This document shows, in pieces, positions 18,870 to 27,370 of a stretch of 64,000 nucleotides of DNA; position 1 is the first letter of the stretch, and each line of letters starts with the position of its first letter. Source of the stretch: Iocasia fonsfrigidae (lineage in GTDB: Bacteria; Bacillota; Halanaerobiia; Halanaerobiales; DTU029); assembly GCF_017751145.1 (NCBI RefSeq), contig NZ_CP046640.1, positions 538,137 through 602,136 of the forward strand, given 5' to 3'. The notes under the pieces were generated by a model, which saw nothing but the letters and a program-made list of their open reading frames with translations, did no database searches and was not told the DNA's origin. A program made the translations under genes and the position numbers.

Positions 18870-19379
18870 ATGCCGTGGATATTAATAATTGTAGGGGTTT
18901 TACTGATAATTATGGGGGGATACCTCAAATATCAACAACTTAAATCCAGGGACAGGAAACGGCCGTCAGTAGATGGGGAATTTACAGATGAATATCTTAA
19001 ACGGACCAATAAATTGAGGGAAATAGATGCTGAGCTTGACCGTTTACTCGAATCAATTGCCCTGAAAGAAAAGAAGATCAGGGAAAAACTGATTGATACT
19101 GAGCCAGCTATTTTGCAGACAAAACAGCTGCCGGTAGATAATAATTTCAAGAAATTATTAGCAGATAATTTTCAGGGGAAAACGGAACTGAAAAATAGTC
19201 AAGAAGGGAAGATTAGTTCTAAAAAAATAGAGAAGACTAATAGCAAATATAGTAGTGTATTTGCCTTGGCTGACAAGGGAATGGCTGTAGAAGATATTGC
19301 CCATAAGCTGGATCTGGGTATCAGGGAAACCAGCTTGATTTTAAAACTATACAGGAAAGAGGAAGATTCTGTTGTTTAA
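18870..19379 (+). CDS. Membrane-anchored protein with C-terminal HTH-like segment (DUF6115-like)
   Basis: A 169-residue protein with one N-terminal membrane helix (about 3-20), a coiled-coil linker and a conserved C-terminal helical segment. The C-terminal segment reads VFALADKGMAVEDIAHKLDLGIRETSLILKLY, an HTH-like pattern typical of DUF6115/YlxL-type proteins beside fliA. B. subtilis YlxL (SwrB region) proteins activate flagellar assembly, but equivalence is only inferred from position and shape. It overlaps the next gene by 8 bp. Confidence 0.7.
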   Translation: MPWILIIVGVLLIIMGGYLKYQQLKSRDRKRPSVDGEFTDEYLKRTNKLREIDAELDRLLESIALKEKKIREKLIDTEPAILQTKQLPVDNNFKKLLADNFQGKTELKNSQEGKISSKKIEKTNSKYSSVFALADKGMAVEDIAHKLDLGIRETSLILKLYRKEEDSVV

Positions 19380-19959
19380 AAATGGCTATCTTAAGGAAAT
19401 TATCCCTGATATGATCCTGGCTGCTGGTATTATCATCCTGCTTGCAGGTGTCTTCTCTTTTACAGGTTTTGATTACCTTCTGGAGCGAGGACCTCAGCTT
19501 AAAGAGGAGAATCCGGTGGTGGAGTTTGACTCTCGAACAGCTGATGAAATAGAATCGGCTGTGTTAGAACAAGAACAGGAAAGGGATAAAAAAGAAGTAG
19601 TTAAGACAAGGGAAAAAATCATAGACTCAGCATTGTTATTGACAATTCAGAATAAACCTGAACTGTTAGAAAATTATTTTAGTAAAGATGAGTTTTCTGC
19701 TAGTTTAGCTGTTGAATCAATTACGGGCAGTGTTAAAGATAATAAAGGGAAAGGTGATACAATTAATATCTTTATCCCGGAGGGTAGTTCTGGACTGGAG
19801 GTTGCCCGGATATTTGAGGAGAGTAATTTGATGACTTACCAGGACTTCAAACAGCTTTTACTGCTCTTTGATATTGAAACCAGAATTAAGGCTGGTAGTT
19901 ACAGCTTTAAGAATAATAGTAGTGTTGCTGATATTTTAACAAAAATATTAATAAAATAA
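19372..19959 (+). CDS. Membrane protein with MltG/YceG-like N-terminal module (no catalytic domain)
   Basis: A 195-residue protein with one membrane helix (about 13-31) and an exported domain. The C-terminal 65 residues (INIFIPEGSSGLEVARIFEESNL to SYSFKNNSSVADILTKI) match the LysM-like substrate-recognition part of endolytic transglycosylase MltG. The catalytic YceG domain with its essential Glu is absent. A role in binding glycan strands near the basal body is plausible but inferred. A TTG start at 19372 is used, overlapping the previous gene. Confidence 0.65.
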   Translation: MFKNGYLKEIIPDMILAAGIIILLAGVFSFTGFDYLLERGPQLKEENPVVEFDSRTADEIESAVLEQEQERDKKEVVKTREKIIDSALLLTIQNKPELLENYFSKDEFSASLAVESITGSVKDNKGKGDTINIFIPEGSSGLEVARIFEESNLMTYQDFKQLLLLFDIETRIKAGSYSFKNNSSVADILTKILIK

Positions 19960-19973
19960 GGTGGTGAAAAAAG

Positions 19974-20723
19974 ATGATCAAAGGATTATATACTGCTGCT
20001 TCCAGTATGTTAGCCAATCAGAATAAAATGAGCCTGATTTCCAATAACCTGGCTAATGTCAATACAACTGGCTATAAAAAGGATGAAGGAATTCAGGAGT
20101 CTTTTCCAGAGATGTTGATTTCCCGAATAGAAAAAGATAAAAAACCAAGAGCGATTGGTTCCCTGGGAACAGGTACCAGACTTCAGGAAACATATACAGA
20201 TTTAACTCAGGGTTCTTTATATGCAACAGGTAATGAGCTGGATCTAGCTATTGACGGTGATGGTTATTTTGTGGTAGAGACACCTGAGGGTATTAGATAT
20301 ACCCGTAATGGTAATTTTACTTTAAATGATAATGGACAGATTGTGACTAATCAAGGGTATTTGGTTATGGGGGAAGAAGGACCTATGCAGACTATCCCCG
20401 GTAGGAATATCCAAATAGATGGTAGTGGCCAATTATATCTTGATAATTTGCGAGGGGACAGCTTTTTAGTTGTTAATTTTCCTAATACTGATCAGCTTAC
20501 TAAGATAGGTGATAATCTCTATACTAGTGAAGTAGCAGGGGAAGAAGAACTGGCAGATTTTCAAATAAGACAGGGCTATCTGGAAAACAGTAATGTAAAT
20601 GTAGTTCAAGAAATGGTTAAGATGATAGAAACAAATCGCTATTATACTGCTAATCAGAAGGTTATTACTGCTTATGATAGTACCTTAGACAAAGTAGTTA
20701 ATAGTGTAGGAAGTATTGGATAA
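19974..20723 (+). CDS. flgF: Flagellar rod/hook-basal body protein FlgF
   Basis: A proximal/distal-rod family protein. The N-terminal helix MIKGLYTAASSMLANQNKMSLISNNLANVNTTGYKK and C-terminal VNVVQEMVKMIETNRYYTANQKVI are the D0 helices of the rod family. At 249 residues and immediately before flgG it is best called FlgF (FlhO in Bacillus nomenclature). The GGTGGTG site lies before ATG 19974. A 94-bp gap follows before flgG. Confidence 0.88.
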   Translation: MIKGLYTAASSMLANQNKMSLISNNLANVNTTGYKKDEGIQESFPEMLISRIEKDKKPRAIGSLGTGTRLQETYTDLTQGSLYATGNELDLAIDGDGYFVVETPEGIRYTRNGNFTLNDNGQIVTNQGYLVMGEEGPMQTIPGRNIQIDGSGQLYLDNLRGDSFLVVNFPNTDQLTKIGDNLYTSEVAGEEELADFQIRQGYLENSNVNVVQEMVKMIETNRYYTANQKVITAYDSTLDKVVNSVGSIG

Positions 20724-20817
20724 TCAGCTGGACCTTTTAAGGGAGCTGAAAGGGGTTGTGGATTGACAGAAGCAGTCCTAGAGAAGAAAATACAAATATA
20801 TCAGGGAGTGATTTAAA

Positions 20818-21609
20818 GTGATTAGTGCATTATGGACAGCAGCAACCGGTATGAATGGACAGCAGACAAATATTGATGTTATTTCTAATAACCTGGCTAA
20901 TGTTAATACTACTGGCTTTAAAAAGAGTAGGGCTAGCTTCCAGGATCTGATGTATCATAATCTTAAACAACCAGGAACAACTAATGCTCAGGGTGCAGAG
21001 ATACCTGTTGGTATTGAGATTGGCCATGGTTCTAAAATATCTGCGACTCAGAAGATATTTACTGAGGGTGATCTGCAGAATACTGAGGGCGCATTAGATA
21101 TTGTTATTAAGGGAGATGGTTTTTTACAGGTGCTACTGCCTAATGGTGAAATAGCCTATACCAGGGATGGTTCCTTGAGCCAAGATAGTACTGGTAGACT
21201 GGTTACCTCTGATGGTTATCCAATCTACCCTGAAGAGATCTATATACCAGAAGATGCCAGTGCTATAGGTATTACCTCTGATGGTACTGTTTCAGCTGAG
21301 ATAGATGGACAGGATGAAGCAGAGCAATTAGGTCAGATTGAGTTAGCCCGTTTTTCTAATCCAGCTGGTTTAAATAGTATTGGTAACAACCTATATACAG
21401 CCACTGTTGCTTCTGGGGATCCTGTGGTTAATACCCCTGGTTCAGCAGGTTATGGTAGCATTGAGCAGAACTTTTTAGAGATGTCTAATGTAAAGGTTGT
21501 AGAAGAGATGGTTAATATGATTGCAGCCCAACGGGCTTATGAGATAAACTCTAAAGCAATCCAAGCAGCTGATGATATGCTTAGTACTGCCAATCAATTA
21601 AAGCGATGA
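20818..21609 (+). CDS. flgG: Flagellar distal rod protein FlgG
   Basis: A 263-residue rod protein with start MISALWTAATGMNGQQTNIDVISNNLANVNTTGFKK and the FlgG-type end VKVVEEMVNMIAAQRAYEINSKAIQAADDMLSTANQL. It starts with GTG 20818 after a GGGAG site. In diderms the FlgG rod crosses the periplasm through the P- and L-rings encoded just downstream. Confidence 0.94.
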   Translation: MISALWTAATGMNGQQTNIDVISNNLANVNTTGFKKSRASFQDLMYHNLKQPGTTNAQGAEIPVGIEIGHGSKISATQKIFTEGDLQNTEGALDIVIKGDGFLQVLLPNGEIAYTRDGSLSQDSTGRLVTSDGYPIYPEEIYIPEDASAIGITSDGTVSAEIDGQDEAEQLGQIELARFSNPAGLNSIGNNLYTATVASGDPVVNTPGSAGYGSIEQNFLEMSNVKVVEEMVNMIAAQRAYEINSKAIQAADDMLSTANQLKR

Positions 21610-21620
21610 TTGAGTAAATT

Positions 21621-22601
21621 ATGAGTAAATTAATGAGACTTAAGCATATAATCACTGTTATTATATTTGCAATAGTCTTGTGTGGAACTGTTGAGGCAAG
21701 TGTAATTATTACCATACCTGATAGGGTAGTTATCAATAAATCATGGATAGAATTAGGGGATATTGCTACTATAAAAGGCTTGACAGGAAAAGACTTAATG
21801 GGGCTTTCCTCTATAAAATTGGGTAAGGCTACCCTGCCTGGGTATTCACGAGAGATTCCCCGGGGACAGATTATCTTGCTGTTAAAAGACAAAGGTTTTT
21901 CTATACCAGATATTGAGCTTATGATGGGGGAAAGTGTTATTGTTGAAACAATTAGTTATCAAATTCCCAGCAAAAAAATACTTGCTCAGGCAAAAGAATT
22001 TTTGCTTAAATCACTGGCATATCCCCCTGAAAGAATAACAATAAAGGAGAAATTTATTCCACCTAATATTGTTGTTCCGGCTAAAAATTATCAACTTGAG
22101 TTTGTAATGCCTAGGAATAAATCATTAAGTGGTGATATTTCTTTACAAGTTAAAATTATTATCGATGGGGCAGTATATAAAAATATTTTTATTAGACTAC
22201 AGGTAAGTATTCTACAGGATGTCTTTATTGCTAAACGAAGGATACTTAGAGGAGAAAAAATACGGGAGAGTGATTTTTCTTTAGAAACCAGTCAGGTAAA
22301 TGCTTTTAGGGGAGAATTAATTACTGATTTAGAAAACCATCTGGTTGAATACGGCAAAGTAAGTAAGTATATTCCTAAAGGTGCTGTCTTAACTAGTGAT
22401 TATCTTGACCTGCCGATAATTGTTAAAGTTGGAGATGAGATTGTTGCTGAGATTAAGATGGGAGCTATTATGGTAACAACAAAAGTTGAAGCACGCCAAA
22501 GAGGGAAAAAGGGTGAGTATATCATTGTGGAAAACCTGAAAACTGGACGTCGTTTTAAGGCGATGATTATAAATCCTCATTTAGTTAGACTTGAACAATA
22601 G
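21621..22601 (+). CDS. flgA: Flagellar P-ring formation chaperone FlgA
   Basis: A periplasmic chaperone for FlgI assembly, diagnostic of a diderm flagellum. A signal peptide (about residues 1-24, ending near VEA) precedes an N-terminal domain. The C-terminal SAF domain contains VFIAKRRILRGEKIRESDFSLE and YIPKGAVLTSDYLDLPIIVKVGDEI. At 326 residues it is longer than E. coli FlgA, but the two-domain layout is normal. Starts at 21621 or the in-frame ATG 21633 are both possible. Confidence 0.9.
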   Translation: MSKLMRLKHIITVIIFAIVLCGTVEASVIITIPDRVVINKSWIELGDIATIKGLTGKDLMGLSSIKLGKATLPGYSREIPRGQIILLLKDKGFSIPDIELMMGESVIVETISYQIPSKKILAQAKEFLLKSLAYPPERITIKEKFIPPNIVVPAKNYQLEFVMPRNKSLSGDISLQVKIIIDGAVYKNIFIRLQVSILQDVFIAKRRILRGEKIRESDFSLETSQVNAFRGELITDLENHLVEYGKVSKYIPKGAVLTSDYLDLPIIVKVGDEIVAEIKMGAIMVTTKVEARQRGKKGEYIIVENLKTGRRFKAMIINPHLVRLEQ

Positions 22602-22614
22602 GGGGTGGATTCAG

Positions 22615-23199
22615 ATGAAGAAATATCTATTTTCTTTATTATTAATACTTTTTTTGCTTTTGTTAACTATACCAGCAGCAGCGACTTCTCTTTGGAGTGA
22701 TAGTGCTGGTGATATTTATCAAGATAAGGAAAAAGAATTTATTGTTGGTGATGTGGTGACAGTCCTTATTGATGAAGAGGTAGAGGCAACTCAGGGTGCT
22801 ACTACCAGTGTTAGTCAGGGTAATAGTATTAGTGGTGGAACCGGTGTGGGAATTCTTGATTTTCTTAATCCCTTTAGTTATAATTATTCTGATGCTGATA
22901 ATGCAGATGGTAAGACAGAAAGAACTGCTGAGTTTGAAGCGAATATTACAGCCCTTGTGGTAGATAAGTTTCCAAATGGGACACTAAAAATAGTTGGTAA
23001 TAAAACAGTTCATATTAATGGAGAAGAACAGCTTATAAGTTTGAGTGGTATTATTAGACCTGAAGATATCAATGAGGACGATAATACTATTTCTTCCCAG
23101 CAGATTGCTAATGCACGGATTGAATTTGAGGGTGAAGGTATAATTTCTGCTAAACAACACCCTAATATATTCCAAAGGATTTTAAACTGGATTTTTTAG
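22615..23199 (+). CDS. flgH: Flagellar L-ring protein FlgH, apparently not a lipoprotein
   Basis: The outer-membrane ring protein. The mature part shows FlgH features: SLWSDSAGDIYQDKEKEFIVGDVVTVLI, a central KTERTAEFEANITALVVDKFPNGTLKIVGNKTV, and the C-terminal LSGIIRPEDINEDDNTISSQQIANARIEFEG. The signal sequence ends in PAAATSLW and has no lipobox cysteine, unlike classical FlgH. ATG 22615 has a GGGGTGG site and is preferred over the longer frame from 22591, which overlaps flgA. Confidence 0.93.
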   Translation: MKKYLFSLLLILFLLLLTIPAAATSLWSDSAGDIYQDKEKEFIVGDVVTVLIDEEVEATQGATTSVSQGNSISGGTGVGILDFLNPFSYNYSDADNADGKTERTAEFEANITALVVDKFPNGTLKIVGNKTVHINGEEQLISLSGIIRPEDINEDDNTISSQQIANARIEFEGEGIISAKQHPNIFQRILNWIF

Positions 23200-23219
23200 T
23201 TTAAGAAGGGGGAGTATGG

Positions 23220-24353
23220 ATGAGACCTAAGGTAATATTTTTAGTATTAGTAATAATAGTTAGTATAGTTTATCCCCTGGGGGCTGCTTCTTATCTGGAT
23301 CCAGTGGTGAATATTGGGGATATAACCAGGATAAAAGGTATTAGGGATAATCAACTAATCGGTAATGGTATTGTTATTGGCCTGGCAGGTAGTGGAGATA
23401 GTAGGCGTAGTCAGGCCACCATTCAAATGGTAGCAAATATGCTAGGAAATTTAGGTTTAGATATTGATGCTGATGAAATACAAAGTGGTAATCTGGCTGC
23501 TGTTATTGTTACAGCAAAACTGCCTGCATTTACCCATGCTGGTGATACTATTGATGTGACAATTAATTCATTGGGTGATGCAGACAGTCTACAGGGTGGT
23601 ACACTGCTGATGACACCTTTAAAGGCTGCTACAGGTGATATCTATGCTGTTGCTCAGGGGCCGGTTTCTATTGGTGGTTTTAATGAACAGGCAGGTGGTG
23701 GTAATCGGGTCAGGCAGAATCATCCTACTGTAGGAAGAATACCAAATGGGGCTATAGTTGAACGAGAATTACCCATTGAATTAGATAATAGCCAACTTTC
23801 TTTTCTCCTGGATACTCCAAACTTTGAAACTGCTGATTTTATAGCCAAGGCGATAAATAATAATTTTCAGTACCTATATGGGAGTATGCCAGTAGCAGAT
23901 GCGGTTGATGCAGGTCAGATTCAGGTTCAGGTGCCTGCTAAATATAAAAACAATCTGGTTAGTTTTATTACTGCAATTAATAATCTGCAAGTTAGGTCCA
24001 GTATGGATGCTAAAGTTGTTATTAATGAAAGAACCGGAACTATTGTAATGGGGCATAAGGTTAGGATATCAACTATTTCTGTAGCCCATGGTAATTTAAC
24101 AGTAACTGTTTCAACTAATGAAGAGGTATCACAGCCTTATCCATTTAGTGAAGGTGAGACAACTGTTACTACAGATACTGATATACAAGTTAAAGAAGAA
24201 GGTGGCCATTTAGTAGTATTACCGGCCCAGGGAACTGTTCAGGATTTGGTAACATCGTTAAATACTATTGGTGCAAGTCCCAGGGATATTATTGCTATTC
24301 TTCAACAGATAAAAGCAGCTGGTGCCCTACATGCTGAATTAGAACTAATTTAA
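23220..24353 (+). CDS. flgI: Flagellar P-ring protein FlgI
   Basis: A periplasmic ring protein around the rod. After a signal peptide (about 1-22) come family segments such as VNIGDITRIKGIRDNQLIGNGIVIGLAGSGD, GDTIDVTINSLGDADSLQGGTLLMTPL and the C-terminal VQDLVTSLNTIGASPRDIIAILQQIKAAGALHAELELI. Length of 377 residues is normal. It follows flgH by 20 bp and precedes flgJ by 15 bp. Confidence 0.96.
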   Translation: MRPKVIFLVLVIIVSIVYPLGAASYLDPVVNIGDITRIKGIRDNQLIGNGIVIGLAGSGDSRRSQATIQMVANMLGNLGLDIDADEIQSGNLAAVIVTAKLPAFTHAGDTIDVTINSLGDADSLQGGTLLMTPLKAATGDIYAVAQGPVSIGGFNEQAGGGNRVRQNHPTVGRIPNGAIVERELPIELDNSQLSFLLDTPNFETADFIAKAINNNFQYLYGSMPVADAVDAGQIQVQVPAKYKNNLVSFITAINNLQVRSSMDAKVVINERTGTIVMGHKVRISTISVAHGNLTVTVSTNEEVSQPYPFSEGETTVTTDTDIQVKEEGGHLVVLPAQGTVQDLVTSLNTIGASPRDIIAILQQIKAAGALHAELELI

Positions 24354-24368
24354 GGATGTGTATTAGAT

Positions 24369-24695
24369 ATGAATATTAATAGTGTTGAACTAACAGATCA
24401 TTATCAGAGGACAGTGGCTGATAATGATCTAAAGAGAATTGAGAGTAACTCTGAAGTGAATACAGGGGATGACAGGTTGAAAGAATTAGCTGATGAGTTT
24501 ACTTCTATTCTCATGAAACAGATGTTTAAGGCCATGCGGAAAACAGTACCAGAATCATCACTAATTGATGGTGGGTTTTCCGAAGATGTCTTTACAGATA
24601 TGCTTGATGATGAGTACAGTAAAGCAGGGGCCAGGCAGAATACCTTTAATAATCTAAGCCGGGCCCTTTATGAGCAGCTGCAGCAGGGGAATTAG
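24369..24695 (+). CDS. flgJ: Rod-binding protein FlgJ (single domain)
   Basis: The rod cap / rod-binding domain: KELADEFTSILMKQMFKAMRKTVPESSLIDGGFSEDVFTDMLDDEYSK. At 108 residues it contains only the N-terminal FlgJ domain and lacks the peptidoglycan hydrolase domain of enteric FlgJ, so muramidase activity must come from another protein. The last gene of the contiguous flagellar cluster. Confidence 0.9.
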   Translation: MNINSVELTDHYQRTVADNDLKRIESNSEVNTGDDRLKELADEFTSILMKQMFKAMRKTVPESSLIDGGFSEDVFTDMLDDEYSKAGARQNTFNNLSRALYEQLQQGN

Positions 24696-24712
24696 GAAAG
24701 GGGGTAATTACT

Positions 24713-26797
24713 ATCAAGAAGATAGTAGGTTTTCTAATATTATTTATTCTTTTTCTGCAAATTTTTGCTGCAGGTGTCCAGGGTGATTTTTTTTCTAGTG
24801 ATATGGAAAATTTTATCAGGGATGGCAAAAAAGTATCGATTAGTCTGAAGGAGGGTAAGGAGTATATCTGGCTACTGCCGGACAAAAATATGGTTCTGGT
24901 AGAGCCAGGGAGTAATAATACGGTAACTCTGAAGGGCTCACAAACTTACCTGATGCGCCCTGGTAAAATTGATAATAATATTTATCAGGTACAGGTTTTT
25001 GCCAGTTTTGATAAATTGAAGGCTGAGACGGTTTTTAATGATCTGGTAATGGCCGGTTTTCAAGATGTGTTTTTGCTGAATGAGGGGGACTGGTTTAAGG
25101 TAAGGGTTGGTCGTTTGTCGGCCAGGTCTGCTGCTGAAGCACTGGCACCTGAACTGGAGAATAAGGGCTATAGCACCTGGATATTGAGAGAAGAAAAACC
25201 TGTAGAGATGATCAATATATATGATGTAGAAGGGGATAATATCTTTTCGGCCAGTTCTATAGAGCTTATTGAAGGAGTGAAGTATCAAGGCAAAAATTAT
25301 CCCGGTGTTCTTGGATACGCACTTTATAATAATAAAATTAATATATATAATAAAGTAGAGTTAAATCAGCTTATTACAGTTTTAGTTTCTAATGAAGTGA
25401 AGGATTTATATCATGATTTATATCTGTTTAATAAAAGCAGGCTGGAGGCCCTGTTAAAATCCCAGGCGGTTATCACTAGGAGTAATTTATTATCTAAAAT
25501 TATAAATAAAAAGGGTGATTTTATATATTTACCGTCTTATCAGGGTATTGAAGATGATAGGATGATATCGAAAATAAGTAAAGCAGTTCAGCTTACTGAT
25601 GGTATTGTGTTAGAGAGAAATAATAAGCTAATTAAGGTTTCCTTTAATACCAGAGAACTCTTAAAAGAAGCCGGTTCTGGTAAAAATTATCAAACTATTT
25701 TAAGTGATTTAAATAACTATCAGCTTATTGATTTTAAGATTATTGATTTGACTCCAGCTGTTATCGAAAGAGTCAGGATTGATGCTAAAGTAAAGCGGGG
25801 TCTCAATTATAAAGAAATATATCAATTGACCTGGTGGGGGCCGAGGGTCATAAGTATTCTTGACCTTGACCTGACAAAAACAGCTTATATTATTGAACCT
25901 GTCCTGGCAGGTGGTGTGGTACAGGCTACTGCAGATCTGATGGAAATAGTAAAGTCAAGGAATGCTTTGGCAGGGGTTAATGGTGGTTATTTTTCTTATA
26001 CTGGTAGACCACTTGGTTTATTAATTAAAGACGGGGTTACAGTGAGTGAGCCTGTTAAGGATAGAACGGCTGTAATCTTTACTAATGATGATATCTTATT
26101 AGCCAAAAGTGGTTGGCAGGCGGTGCTACAGAAGGCAGCTGGGAACAGTTGTTTAGTTAATGGCGTTAACCGCTATGTTGGGGAAGATGAATTGATAGTC
26201 TATAATAAATATTATGGTGAAAAGGCACCTGAACTGGGCGCTGGTATGATTGAGCTGTTGGTAATTGATGATCTTATCAAAGCTGTTAATACCCATCAGG
26301 AAGGTAATAGGACAGAAATACCTGATCAGGGAATGGTTTTTCAGGCTCATGGTAGTGCTGTTACAAAATTAGAGGAATTTCAGCTTGGTGATAGAGTAGA
26401 ATATAGGGAAGATTTTTCACCAGAATTGCAGGATCTGGCGATTGTGTCTGCCCTGGGTGGAGGACCCCGGCTCCTTAAGGAAGGAAAAGTGTTTATTACC
26501 GCTCACGAGGAGGAGTTCCAGAATGATATAGCCTATGGCCGAGCACCGAGGACTGCACTGGGGCTCAGTAATGATAAGCATCTATTGGTATTTACAGTCG
26601 ACGGGAGACAGCCTTCTTTAAGTATTGGTATTACCCTGGAGGAACTGGCTGAATTCATGCAGCGTCATGGAGTTGAAGAGGGAATGAATCTTGATGGTGG
26701 TAGTTCTGCCAGGATGGTTGTCAGGGGTTTTACAATGAATAATCCCTCAGCAAAACGTCTTATTAGTAATGCTATAATTTTCAGATATAATAGATAG
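24713..26797 (+). CDS. Exported phosphodiester glycosidase-family protein with SPOR-like domain; likely non-AUG start
   Basis: The C-terminal 270 residues fit the NAGPA/phosphodiester glycosidase family (PF09992): AGVNGGYFSYTGRPLGLLI, PRTALGLSNDKHLLVFTVDG, EGMNLDGGSSARMVV. Near residues 80-130 a SPOR-like peptidoglycan-binding region reads YQVQVFASFDKLKAETVFNDL. The first ATG (24803) would omit a perfect signal peptide encoded upstream in frame (KKIVGFLILFILFLQIFAA). No ATG/GTG/TTG exists in that frame after the stop at 24671. I therefore place the start at ATC 24713, 8 bp after AAAGGGGG; ATT 24707 is the alternative. Predicted role: remodelling of cell-wall or surface phosphoglycans. Confidence 0.78.
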   Translation: MKKIVGFLILFILFLQIFAAGVQGDFFSSDMENFIRDGKKVSISLKEGKEYIWLLPDKNMVLVEPGSNNTVTLKGSQTYLMRPGKIDNNIYQVQVFASFDKLKAETVFNDLVMAGFQDVFLLNEGDWFKVRVGRLSARSAAEALAPELENKGYSTWILREEKPVEMINIYDVEGDNIFSASSIELIEGVKYQGKNYPGVLGYALYNNKINIYNKVELNQLITVLVSNEVKDLYHDLYLFNKSRLEALLKSQAVITRSNLLSKIINKKGDFIYLPSYQGIEDDRMISKISKAVQLTDGIVLERNNKLIKVSFNTRELLKEAGSGKNYQTILSDLNNYQLIDFKIIDLTPAVIERVRIDAKVKRGLNYKEIYQLTWWGPRVISILDLDLTKTAYIIEPVLAGGVVQATADLMEIVKSRNALAGVNGGYFSYTGRPLGLLIKDGVTVSEPVKDRTAVIFTNDDILLAKSGWQAVLQKAAGNSCLVNGVNRYVGEDELIVYNKYYGEKAPELGAGMIELLVIDDLIKAVNTHQEGNRTEIPDQGMVFQAHGSAVTKLEEFQLGDRVEYREDFSPELQDLAIVSALGGGPRLLKEGKVFITAHEEEFQNDIAYGRAPRTALGLSNDKHLLVFTVDGRQPSLSIGITLEELAEFMQRHGVEEGMNLDGGSSARMVVRGFTMNNPSAKRLISNAIIFRYNR

Positions 26798-26807
26798 GGG
26801 GAGCAGG

Positions 26808-27344
26808 ATGCGGTTTAAAACTACGATATTGTTGACTATAATGATAGTATTTCTTTTGATAGGTAAGGGACAGGCTGTTGGTATTAACCTATTGTCTTTT
26901 GATAGTATTCATTATATTGTCTCAGGGGATTTTGGTGATGTAGAGTTTTTAAAAATATCGCTGGATAATTACCTCGATGAGATAAATACAGTGGCTTATA
27001 AACTGGTTTATGATGGGGATGATTTTAATCTGGAGGGAAATTGGAGGATTAAATTTCTCAAAAGAAAGAAGTATAATCTTGGACTAGATTTTTCATTTCC
27101 CCTGGAATTAGATAATATGAAAATGGGTAAAGGAATTGGACTTTCTGCTAATTCCTATTACTTTAATCAGAACAAACTCTATTTAGATATAGACTATTTT
27201 TTTGATAGAAGTGACAGATGGGTTTATGAAGGAGGGGTTATAATCCCCCTCTCTACTGTAATAGACCTTACACTGGGTGTAGGTAATTCCTACTGGGAAA
27301 CAGATAATAATTGTCTAAATATTGGTCTTAAAGTAGCACTTTAG
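26808..27344 (+). CDS. Exported beta-rich envelope protein, unknown function
   Basis: A 178-residue protein with an N-terminal signal peptide (about 1-23, ending GQA) and alternating polar/hydrophobic segments ending in short beta strands (LNIGLKVAL with no terminal aromatic). The pattern (NLEGNWRIKFLK, YNLGLDFSFPLEL, LYLDIDYFFDRS) resembles a small outer-membrane barrel or periplasmic beta protein. I cannot name a family. It lies 10 bp after the glycosidase gene, suggesting a shared envelope function. Confidence 0.6.
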   Translation: MRFKTTILLTIMIVFLLIGKGQAVGINLLSFDSIHYIVSGDFGDVEFLKISLDNYLDEINTVAYKLVYDGDDFNLEGNWRIKFLKRKKYNLGLDFSFPLELDNMKMGKGIGLSANSYYFNQNKLYLDIDYFFDRSDRWVYEGGVIIPLSTVIDLTLGVGNSYWETDNNCLNIGLKVAL

Positions 27345-27370
27345 AAGAGTATACAATTTAGAGGTGAGAT

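Noticed and set aside
20762-20815. A 17-codon ORF (TTG start) between flgF and flgG
   Set aside because: Too short, and no known product; could be a leader peptide but nothing supports that.
24803-24805. ATG 24803 as the start of the glycosidase gene
   Set aside because: It would remove the encoded signal peptide and leaves the strong ribosome site at 24694-24704 about 100 bp upstream.
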